In this document: positions 53,880-64,000 of the stretch, piece by piece
Position numbering within the stretch: the first letter of the stretch is position 1
How the letters are laid out: each line of letters begins with the position of its first letter
NCBI GenBank assembly: GCA_015680685.1
Contig: MNCI01021551.1
Coordinates: 234,883 to 298,882, forward strand
Source: Gnetum montanum
Taxonomy: Eukaryota; Streptophyta; Gnetopsida; Gnetales; Gnetaceae
Length of the DNA: 64,000 bases
Direction of reading: 5' to 3'
Program-made: the position numbers and the translations under genes
Notes under the pieces: generated by a model
Told to the model about the DNA's origin: nothing
What the model saw: the letters and a program-made list of their open reading frames with translations, nothing else
Database searches by the model: none

Positions 53880-55900
53880 CTTCACTTCTACAAATAAAGC
53901 TAACATGGTAGAGCCATTTTCTAGGGTTTTCTTATGGATTTTGGCTCTATAGAGGTTAAACTGTGAATTTCCTTCTTGACTATGTAGAATAATTTTCAAC
54001 CTTCCTTGTAGAGTCAATTTTCAACTATACAAACTCCCTTTAAATGGAATCCATGTGTCATATACAAAGCTAATCCAATTTCTTTTTCCTTTGATGTCAA
54101 AAAGCTAATTGAGGAGAGTTATCTTGTAAGGATAATTTTTGGTTCTATGAGCTTTCCTCTATATCTTGGCATAAAAAAATATGACATAGCTTATAGGACT
54201 ATTTTAGTTTTCCTTTGTAGAGCCGAATCTTGATTCTACAGATTTGTCTTAAGGAATTAGCTTACATGGCAGAAGCAGGAATATAGCTATGAGCTTGAGC
54301 ATATTACTCATAAAGCTATTTTATAGAATCACTTTTGATTTTATGAAGTAGGTCTTCTTAGTAGCTAACATAGTAAAAGCTAATGTGGTAGGTACTAAAA
54401 TGGAATAGTTTTTTTTATAGAGTGGAATATGGTTCTATGAACTAGCCCTTCATTAAGAAGCTAACCTGGAATTTGTTGATATGGAATAGTTTGTTTTACA
54501 TCTGCTTTGTACAATGCCATTTTTGTTCTATGAGAAACATCCTATTTCTAATACCAATTTGGAGAAATAAAAGCAGGGCTTCTTAGTGAGTTTGAATTTT
54601 GGCTCTAGAAGCTATGCTCTTTTTCTCAAGGATGACTTGGCAAAGCCAAAATGCAAACTCCTAGTAGAACCATTTTCCTTCTCTAGAGCTAATCTAGCAA
54701 AATCATTTTTCATGCTCATTGGTAGAACCATGTTCTACTTTTATGAACCTCACTAAGTAGCTTATGTGGCAAAGCACAAATTGCTTCTATGGAATATAAA
54801 CTTATTTTTTTTATAAAGCCATTATGTAGAACCACTTTCTAATTACATGAATCAAACCTATGTAAAAGCTGACATGGCAAAAGCTTATGTGGACTATGTT
54901 ATTCATAGAACAAAAATTTAGCTCTAACAACAAGCTCTTTGTCAAAATGCTAATGTGGAAGAGCTCTTTTATGGAACTACTTTTTAATTTTAAGAATTTT
55001 GGTACTACACACAACAAGATAACATGGTAAAACCATTTTTTAGAGCTAATCTTACATTCTACAAACTCCCTCATTATGCTAACATGGCAAGGTCATTTTA
55101 AAGCTTCACTTCAAAACTAGTTTCTCAATTGATATGAACTTATTGACCTCACAAGAGCTAACATGGTGAGGTAGACTTACACAATTAACATGGCTCATAG
55201 AACTAATTTTAGCTTCTCTTTGTATATCTATATTTTGATTCTATGAACACACACTAATTGAAGAGCTTACATAGTAAAGCTATTTAGTATAACCATTTTA
55301 AAACTCTACAAACCTCTTCATGGTGAAATGAATTTCACCAAAATTATTAAATTTTGAGAATGAAGCTAATGTGGTAGAACTAAAAATAAGATTTTTCATG
55401 AGGTAGAATTTTTGTTCTCTAGTTAATCTCTTTTCACTTTCCATGAACAAATGATAACATGGCTTGCAAAATTATTTTCTAGAATTTCTTCACTCCTCAA
55501 GTTATCATAAAATGAGCCTATGTGGAAGAGAAAATCTATAGAGCTATTGTGCAAATCTATGAGTCTTCTTCATATGACCATTAACGTGGCCATAGAACCA
55601 CTTTGTCAAGCTACTTTTCTGCCTAACAAGCAAGCTTCTATGAATAACACTTTAAGCTTTCAATATAACTTAGCAAAGTCATTCCTATGTTAAGTTGTAG
55701 ACCTTAAAATCAACTCAACTCTACTAACTCATTATCATGTTTATGTGGCAAAACTAATCGAGGCTCTTTTCTATAGATCCATTTATCAATTCAATGATAT
55801 GCTTCTTCATTCGCAGAGCTAATTTAGTAAAGCCACTTTTCTTCATTCATCACTAAAATAAGATTTTTGCTTAACTTTCTAATGTGGAAAATCCATTTTT
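53880..55900 (+). repeat. Degenerate long-period repeat with AGCTAACATGG core
   Basis: The motif GCTAA[CT][AG]TGG[CT]A[AG]AGC recurs about twenty times, spaced roughly 60-110 bases, commonly with TTTTGATTCTATGAAC-like text between (for example 53898, 54868, 54950, 55077, 55157, 55362, 55817). It looks like an old tandem repeat. No coding sequence is supportable. Confidence 0.65.
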
Positions 55901-57050
55901 CTAAATGATCTCTTTCTCTTTAAAGAGAGGGCTTTAGTTTTCTCTTAACTATATGTTCTAATGCTCATCATCATGAAATCAAATTTCAAGTTCTACGATT
56001 CCATTTTAGATGAACTCTACTCACTTACAATCAAGGAAATACAAATTTGATCCTTAAGTGATTCATAAGTCTATTACTAATGCTCAATTGAATTAATTCA
56101 CATGGTACCTTATTTAACTTTTAAAAAACCTAGCTTTTTTTTAAGAGATTAGAAACCCTACGATGAGTGGTGGAGTAATCCAACACCCAACCATACAATT
56201 CATAGGAGTTCACACATGACCACATCGCAGTCCATGGATGAGGCAATGTGATTATGTTGGTAATTAATTAAACTTTAGGATCATTGTCTTTCCATGTGAG
56301 CTAGTGAAATCTAGGTGTATGGTTTAACTCACCATGAGGTACATGATGACTAATGTTGTGTTGGCCAACTTACGCATAGTAAACATGATGAAATAGTAAT
56401 GGTTTCTAAGTCTAATAAAATAGTAAAAAAATCTAGTATATCCTAGGTAATGTACATCCATTCCTTATTTACCATACATGCCATGGACTCATGTAGTCAT
56501 CACTGGAATTACCAAGTGTACCACTATTAAGTGAATCAAGTGATAACACTACTAGATTACTAGATAACTACACTTAGTACTTAAAATCAGTCGTATCCAT
56601 ACCGCTTAACAATAGGGAAAATAAAATTCAAGGAATGGTAAACATTAACTAAGAAATAATTTAAGTGAAAATGGTAAACAATATTCTAAGTAAATAATAA
56701 AAAACTAAGTGGATGCTACAATGGTAAAAAGTAATCTTGATCTTTATTGCCATTAACACTTGTGTCCAATTACAAGATTCCCAAATGAAGACTTTGTACA
56801 ATCACACAACACCATATTGTGAGCACACACTGCTAAGTATATAGAACTACAATCACTAAAAAAACTAAAAGAGGTTTAGTATGGGTTGATGAAATTATTT
56901 TTGAACAATGTTCCTAAGTGTCATATTTATAAGCAATCACATGTCACATGATATCAAATATTTGATGTCGTAGCATGGGCTTTGATATCAGGTATGTAAT
57001 ATTACAACTTCAATATTGGATATCCAACGTTATATGTGTTCAACAATTCA
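55900..57050. other. AT-rich sequence, no gene seen
   Basis: AT-rich, without a supportable frame. Part of it (56930-57050, with ATATCAAATATTTGATG and GGATATCC words) could belong to the LTR of the decayed element suggested by the neighbouring minus-strand ORF. Confidence 0.4.
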
Positions 57051-57239
57051 TTCTATCATACCCCCATAACTAACTAAAAACTCATCCTCGAGATAAGACA
57101 AAATGAGGATAGAGTTCCTTACAAAATTAGGAGGTAGATTTACATGACTTTTTCTACCACAATGATGTGTTACAAAAATGATACAAGACATGACATAAAA
57201 AACTTTAACAAAAAATAAAATTTGGTGAAGCTTGATGTA

Positions 57240-60050
57240 TCTTAGGTAGTTCTTGGTGGTGGTGGCTCCTCCATCAATTGCTCCCCCTTATCCTCAAGCT
57301 TCTAAAATTTGTATCGGTACAAGAGCATCTAAAACTTTTCCTCCTTTGTACCATCCATGCTTGTTGTGTAATATGTGATGGAGTAGGTACATCCCATGGG
57401 CACTGCAGCTACAAGAACATCTGATTGGCCTTAACATACCAAGCCATAAACTACCTCCTCTCCTCTTTTAATGCTCTAGCCTTTTCACATAATTCATGGT
57501 AATTAAAAAATATTTTGGTTAGGTTCACTACAACATCTTTCTACCCCTAGTAGCTAGCCTTTACTACTTATAATTCAAAATTTTCCACCTAAAGTTTCTA
57601 CAAGGCATCTTTACAATTTGCAAACTCCTTCTCGTACAATGCATATGTGGCTACTACTTACTATTCTAGTTCATTTTTGGACCTACCTACTATTAACATG
57701 GCCAACTTAGCATAACGAAGGTTAGCTAGCCCCATGTATTCCTTCAAACTCTCTATCTACAAGTATTTATTATTAACTTCCACCTAGTGGACATTAGCAT
57801 AACTATCCAAAATGGACTGCTAGTCTAGATTTTTCACTAATATGGAGTTGATTCTAGCCTTAGCCATCTAGATCTCTTTTTCATTGATTTTTTTGTACAT
57901 CCCCACCTAACCATGGAAGTGTTCTTTGAGTCTTTCATGTTCTTTGCCTCATTCTGCCATGCGCTTATTTCAATAGCTAATTTTTGGTAAATAGCACATA
58001 CCTCCTCCATTGTGAGGGTTCTATTTTCTCATGCAAGGTAGCTCATGTCGTGGTTGATCCTCATGAGTTATTCCCTTAACTGGTGGATCCTTTCCTCTAG
58101 GATGCCCTTCTATTTTTCCATAGTGGTTAACTAAATATTATTTGTAGCAAGTTATTTGTTCTCTTCTTGGGCTACAGTGAGTGCCTTAGCATGTGCATAC
58201 GTTTGGGCTTTAGTTACTAAGGCATTCCACACCTCTTTCTCCTTCTCATTCTCTATCTACTTATTCTACTAAATCAGGTAGTTAATTTTCTCTATTCTAA
58301 ATTATTCTAATTGGTCAAGCACAATGAATTGAGTTGGATCTTTGTGTTTGACTCTCCAGGTTATGAGCTCTTCCTATAGTTTGAGAAGTTCCACTTCTGC
58401 ATGGTTTACCCTGGTCTCTACCATGACCAACTTACCTTTGTGGTAATCAACTCTAACTACATTGTAGTGAAATCACTTGGGATGTTCAAAAGTGTTGTCA
58501 TCACTTGTCCAGTCTATAGTAGTCATTCCAGTACATCTTCATCCTCTATAGGAGTCATTGAGGTTTCAACTAACATTTGAGCATCTCTGCCTTCAATTAG
58601 ATCTATCGATGATCCAATAGGTATGTTGAAAGACTCCTTGATTAGTGATCACCTTTGCTACTTCCACTACATCTTAATGTTGCATTATCACAACTATGGC
58701 TCCCTCTCTAGTTTCTAGCACCACTTGGAATGATGTAGTATTTCTAGAGAACTGTTGTGATAATTTGGCCTCTCCTCCTAACAATGAGATCTGTCTACCC
58801 ACAAAATCAATAGAAATTGTGGGTTGTATGGCATTATCAATAACTCTATAGAGGTTTTCCTCCTTCCTTGTTCCCCAAATAATAGTATCCATAATCTATT
58901 GTAGATGACTCATTAATGGTCTAGAGTCTTGTGGTGGCGGCAATGGAACTTCTTGCTATTATTGTTCTTGTTCTTGCTTCTACTCTTGTGACTACTATTG
59001 CTACTAATCACTAGTTTCCACTTATTTTTATTATTCAATAGTGTATGTTATTTCCCTAGTGTTGATTCATTCCTCACCTTGGTCCTTCTTGGGTCGTGCT
59101 AGTTTGAGTAGTTTAGTATATGAGGCATTCTAGGCCCTCCTGGGAATATCATTGGTGTACCCTAGGATTCCATCTCGCTTACATAACTTCCTAATAAGGC
59201 AAGGAAATGAGAGTGGTGGCTTTCCTACCTTCTTTTCTTCAAACCACCTCTAGATCTCCATAAACTAGAGTTATGCAAGATTCGCATTGTATTTTCCCAT
59301 CAAGATCACACTTCCTCTAGCTGCATAAGTGGATAATCTATTTAATCCTTTTGTTGGGAACAAGTAGTAGGTGCCAATCTTAAAATAAATTCTTTCCTCT
59401 AAATTTAATCCATTGTGTCCCTTATATTCTTTGCCATATTCTCATTTATGCCATGATTTTCTAGATTTAGCATCTAATTTGGTGGATAGGTGTGCTACCC
59501 TGATCCCTTTATTGGGTATGTTTAGAGCTTTAGCTATCACCTTGATTGAGTATGAGACTAAGATTCCTTTGAAGTTGACAATAGTACCCTCTTCTTTATT
59601 ATACTAGAAATGATAATTTTCCCCACGGTACCATTCTCCACTGTCAAATTGGATGGACCATAACAGTGATGCTTTGAGTTGCATCTTTACCGCTTCTAGA
59701 ACAAACTCCACAAATGAACCAAAGTTCTTTTCCATTATGACTGTGGTCAAGATTTACTATTCTTGGATAGCTTGCAGGTAGTCTTGTGATAACATGAGGC
59801 ATTGTCCTTGTACTTGCGGTTCCTCTACCTCTCCTTAGGCTAACTCTTCTGTAGTAGGAGTTTCTTAATGGATGTTGGATGATTGGGCTTCATGCTATGG
59901 ATGTTTTGGTTCTTGTTCTTGTGCTCCTGTTCAACCTCTACCATTACCTCTTGGTCATTTACTTGTAGATTATGAGGGTTCACCTTGTGCTCCTCTCTTT
60001 GGGACCATTTGCAATCGATCAAGGATTTGGAGTTACTAATGGTTTGCACA
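57240..60050 (-). pseudogene. Decayed retroelement-associated ORF with coiled coil
   Basis: On the minus strand a consistent frame from about 59610 to 59050 reads NFKGILVSYSIKVIAKALNI, RIYFKIGTYYLFPTKGLNRL and KKVGKPPLSFPCLIRKLCKR, broken only by TAG/TAA/TGA. This layout resembles the conserved domain of 'putative plant transposon' proteins that accompany LTR elements (recalled, not searched). From about 58500 to 57650 heptad-like sequence follows (EKEVWNALVTKAQTYAHAKA, ILEERIHQLRE), a likely coiled coil. The ends are approximate. It is unrelated in sequence, as far as I can see, to the antisense gene of A, B and C, though its domain-plus-coiled-coil plan is similar. Confidence 0.5.
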
Positions 60051-60059
60051 AATTCTTAC

Positions 60060-62640
60060 AATTTTATACCTTACTCATATCCTTAGATACATTAAGTCCT
60101 TATTTTATTATGATTGTTGGGTTATGAAATTTTCAAAAAGTTACCTCATATGCATTAGCGTCATTATAACCCTTCATAGTTGTCTATTTTAATCTTATTC
60201 ATGGCTTGTATGATGGTTATGGTTCCTTAAGAGCATTATTTAACTATTCTAGCATTAATATAATTGATTTTTATTAAAAATTTTCAACTTTTTTCTTCAT
60301 ACTTACCCTTAAAATATGTTCCAAATGTTACCAAATCTCAAAAAATTAACTTAGATTTTCCTCACTGGCATGTCTAGAAGGTTAAAAGCATATTCAAAGG
60401 GTTTTGGATTATGAATGATGCATGTTTCATGCATATTTGGCATAGAAAATGTATAAAGAAGGAATCTTGAGTTACATGAAGTGTTTATGAGATAGATGAG
60501 ATGGGTAATGAATTTTTTCATTTAGAACAAAGTTATGTGATATAAAGGGAATTTTTAATGATCATTGATTGGTCTTGGAAGGTTCAAGATGATGTGGAAT
60601 TGTTGGACAAGTATAAGATACAATAGTTATACAAGTGGGTCCTCTCCAAAGTAGGCTCCAACCCTTAATGCCCTTGTATAACCACTCCTAGAAGTGCCCT
60701 TAGGTACTTAAGGATTTGAATGTAATGCATACCTATTTAGCAAAACACACATGTTAGTACACCAAATTGGAAAATTACGCTATGGTACACAAAACCAATA
60801 GTTATGACCATTCTTACAATGAGATGAAATGGATTTAGAAGGGATTGTAGAAATCAAGACATGAGGTATTTTACCATAGGAATAATGAATTTTTTTGCTT
60901 TATTAATGGTTAAAGTAATCATTAATCTTTCTATCCAAGATTCAAACCAAGTCCAAACCACATTTCAGTGACATTGCATTGTCTCATATTTTGGAATTAC
61001 AATTGTAAGAGTACCACTATTTCTAGGAGTATTATCACTTAACGTATTTTTCAAGGTAGGAGTTTATTCATGGAAATTTGTTTTATTTCTTAGATTTGTA
61101 AGAAGCCACCTACCTTTAGGCATGGGTAACATGTCTTTCCAGTGGAATCCCTAGAAATTTATTCTATACTTTTTTATTTTTATCCATGTCAAATTTACTA
61201 AAGGACTACCTTAAGGCATGGATAACATAGTGACATGATAAGGCAACACTTATTATACTCTTACATAAATTTTTCATTAGATCTACAAGGATATAATACA
61301 ACCTATACAACATGATAGAACTTAATAGAAGTAATTTGAGAGAGTCCACAAATCCCCTTGATGTCACACCCTTTACATTCCCACTTTTTTCTTCACTTTT
61401 TGATCTAGGCATAATGATCACAAGTTTATTCTTAGTTGTATGATGAGAAGAATATCATTATGGTCATGGTAAAAACCTCTTATTAATGGGATGGATGGAT
61501 GGATAGTGTGGGCTAACTATTCAAATAATTAGTCCCTTATGACTTGATAACATAGTGAAATCTTCACTTTATTGGACTATATCTTACCGTATTAATAATT
61601 TGTTTTATTAAATATCAACATTATTTACAAAGGAAATGAAAAAAAAAGTATGAAAAAGATAGTAAGAATTGGAAAATGATGTAAATAATGAAAGATGTCA
61701 AAGAATGAAAAATCATTAAAGAAGTGAAAAATGTGAAAAAAAATATTAAAAATTGAAGTGAAAATGTATAAAAGAATGAAAAATTATTAAAGAATGTCTA
61801 AAATGAAAACAAAATAAAAAATTCAGTGCAGTACCTATGGTTATAGATTGACACCCCCATGAATATCATTAATGTTAATTATACAGAAGAGAGAACAAGT
61901 AGAAGAATGTTGGGTAGGTTGGGTAGACTTCCTAAAAGATTTGTAGTAAGGTTTGACTTGTTGGATATTGACAAGAATAAAATTATGGGGGTAAGATGTC
62001 TCATAGGTATTGATGATTTATCATTGGTTAGCTACATTGATGTGGCCTCATCCACAAGGCCCCGTTGATGCATTTTAACCTACGTTAAGTATGCCTCATT
62101 GACACAGTGTCTATCCATCACCTATAAATACACATCTACCCACCGCATTTATGGGGAGTCCAGATTTCAATTGTAGCAAAGATGTTGCATTTTTCTCCAT
62201 TTGAAAGTTAGAATTTTTTACTTGAGTGCCCATAGTAGGAATCATTGAGTGTACAGATCTTTATTCAAGCATTGTTGTACCTAAGCATGATAGTGTGTGC
62301 GGCAATAAAGACAAGCTTTCTAATAAACCTTGTAGCACTTTGGATAGTGTTGGCACATTTAGCCATTTCATGGAACAGCAAAGGTGATAAAATATGAATA
62401 AGCCATAGAAGATATTCAAAGCAAAAATATATATGATGGTTTAGCCTTATTGATATTTTATACTAGAAGTTTCATGTAGAAAATTAGGAAATGAAGATGT
62501 AATATTTTCATTTTCAAGAGTTAATATCAAGGAAAGAAAAATTCATCATGCTCCTTTGCAAAAGGAAGGATGAAAAGAGTTGAAAAGCTAAAAGAGCCGA
62601 TCCCGTTTATGGATGCATCAATGAGAAATATCAAAGTCAC
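60060..62640. other. AT-rich anonymous DNA, no gene seen
   Basis: No supported coding region. An A-rich, GAAAAATG-type low-complexity tract lies at 61630-61830. A TATA-like CCTATAAATACAC occurs at 62123-62135, in a context that could be an LTR or a promoter, but no partner is visible. Confidence 0.4.
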
Positions 62641-63720
62641 TATTGTAAGGTTTGGATAATGTTTTTACTGCAAAAAAACAAACACAGTTCCAGCCACTAT
62701 ACGCGTTGGGAGGAAATAGACGAAATTGCTGTAAAGAAATGAAAACAGTCCAGCAGAATGTCGTTTTGTTTACAGGGATCATGTTGGTACCAAGGCAGGG
62801 GAATGCAAGGTTCTCTTTGCCCTGTAATGGGTTTCATTTCGTGTAGAATCAACTATTCCTTTTGGCCCTAAATCAGTGACATCTTTGTTGGTCGCGTAGT
62901 GCCAAAAATAAATAAAAAACAATTTTTGCAGGGACGCGGATTCAAGGTGGAAGAAGAACTCGCTTGGGCGTTGCCACTTCCAAAGCAAAAACCATTTCAA
63001 TTTCAAATTTCTTATGCAATTGATCCGCCCGTCTCCGATGATGCCGATGTGTCCTGCAATGCGTGCACTGCATGAAGATTTTTCTGGCCGTTGTAGGGCC
63101 GTTCCTAACCTACCTTACCTAACGCCGAATTCTCTGATGCTCAGATATCTATTACATTTGCCCTTAACCCTAAAATCTACGGCAGGAATTAAAAAATGAT
63201 CTACAAAAACACAAAAATGCAGGATGCCCTAAGTGAAATTGGGGCAAAATAAAATAGTTCTAGGCAACCGAAAACCCCATGTCTAGGGCCATATGTCCAA
63301 TACATCATTTCTATCTCTAGATCTTTCTCCTCCAGCAACCAAATGTACAGAACAATGATGCCAGATGCAGCGGCAGAGCCTTCTTCTGCGGTGGTGGTTG
63401 CCAACAATTTCTGGCAAGGCGAGATATATTTTTTTGAAAGTATTCAATGGCAGTTCTAGGCCTACCGCCTTCACATTCAGGCTTGGTGTTTTGAATTTAA
63501 ATTTTTCCATCCATTTTCAGTCGGGTGCAAGTGCACATAAAATATTTAGGATTAAGGTACCAGCAATATTTATGCCAAGGTAGATATTATATTATCGCCT
63601 TGTTTATAAACTCACTAGGAGCTTCAATAACCATTCTTCAAATTTTAAGTAAAAATGAAACAATTATATGAAATATTGGAATTATTTTTCAAAAGCAATA
63701 TTTATCTCCTAACTTCCTAA
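62640..63720. other. Anonymous DNA, slightly higher GC, no gene recognised
   Basis: Several short open frames on both strands, none showing a family I recognise, and no convincing start or splice evidence. Confidence 0.4.
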
Positions 63721-63815
63721 CCTCCTAAGTTAATGCTTCCTAACTTGTTGGGCAAGTAATTTCCTAACTTGTTGGGCAAGTAATCTTCTAATTGGTTGGT
63801 CAAGTTACTTGGGAG
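63720..63815 (+). repeat. Short tandem repeat CCTAACTTGTTGGGCAAGTAAT
   Basis: Two near-perfect and one or two degenerate copies of a 24-base unit. Confidence 0.7.
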
Positions 63816-63870
63816 AGAATTTAGGTGAGATATTTTTAAATATTTAACTTCCCTACCTACCTTGGAACCC

Positions 63871-63879
63871 TATAAAAAG
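63871..63879 (+). promoter_or_regulatory. Possible TATA box near the window end
   Basis: CCTATAAAAAGGC is followed within 30 bases by a purine-rich GGAGGAGGAAGAAG stretch. It could be the promoter of an LTR or gene continuing beyond the window. Confidence 0.35.
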
Positions 63880-64000
63880 GCTTCAAAGGAAGGAGGAGGA
63901 AGAAGAAAGAAAGAAAAAGGGGGAAGAATCTCAATTGGAATCTCAATTTTTTTAGGACTTTTGGAAGGTCTCATACATCACACTTTTGAGAAGACATTGG

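Noticed and set aside
61859-62068. 69-codon open frame in AT-rich DNA
   Set aside because: No recognisable family, start context or splice support. Length within chance.
63365-63583. Short open frames near the window end as a host gene exon
   Set aside because: Competing frames on both strands and no recognised domain, so not supportable.

Overview
The window looks like repeat-dense nuclear DNA of a land plant. It is old Ty3/gypsy LTR-retrotransposon sequence nested inside itself, followed by AT-rich, largely anonymous DNA. The reasons are plant-type gag/protease/RT/RNase H/integrase remains, 1.2-1.7 kb TG..CA LTRs, spliceosomal introns, and the absence of any bacterial operon or rRNA/tRNA gene. 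The species cannot be told. Three single N's (48216, 48897, 50665) mark scaffold joins, two of which I read as assembly errors.

Layout. A host element C (sense strand +) runs from before base 1 to the end of its 3' LTR at 53869. Two related elements are nested in its protease gene. Element A occupies 6051-22943 (sense strand -, TSD GTGAG) and element B 23251-41330 (sense strand -, TSD AAACC). Both are complete, with LTRs, PBS, PPT and all domains, but they are full of in-frame stops. Element C also carries an older tandem duplication: a gag-protease-3' part of an antisense gene unit (about 622-4598) precedes the copy that continues from 4599. From 53870 the DNA changes: a degenerate 80-100 bp repeat (53880-55900), AT-rich sequence, a minus-strand decayed ORF with a coiled coil (60050-57240), and anonymous DNA to the end.

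All three elements share an unusual plan in sense order: LTR, PBS, gag, protease, dyad-repeat cluster, an ANTISENSE spliced gene, dyad-repeat cluster, RT-RNase H, a second RNase H-like domain, integrase, dyad-repeat cluster, PPT hairpin, LTR. The two RNase H-like modules place them in the Tat (Ogre-related) group. The antisense gene has about eight exons whose positions and, where testable, intron phases agree in A, B and C. It has its own TATA-like box. Its product of roughly 1000 residues would start with a degenerate FCP1/NIF-type HAD-phosphatase-like domain (exons 2-3), continue with an unrecognised domain (exon 4), and end in a coiled coil (exon 7) and an acidic tail (exon 8). Antisense orientation would let the introns survive retrotransposition. 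This captured gene, and the covarying dyad repeats that bracket it, are the main candidates for an undescribed system.

All genes seen are decayed. In element B the whole gag-protease reading frame (39451-35390) is broken only by stops, with no frameshift, so decay seems driven mostly by C-to-T changes. No intact host gene was found.
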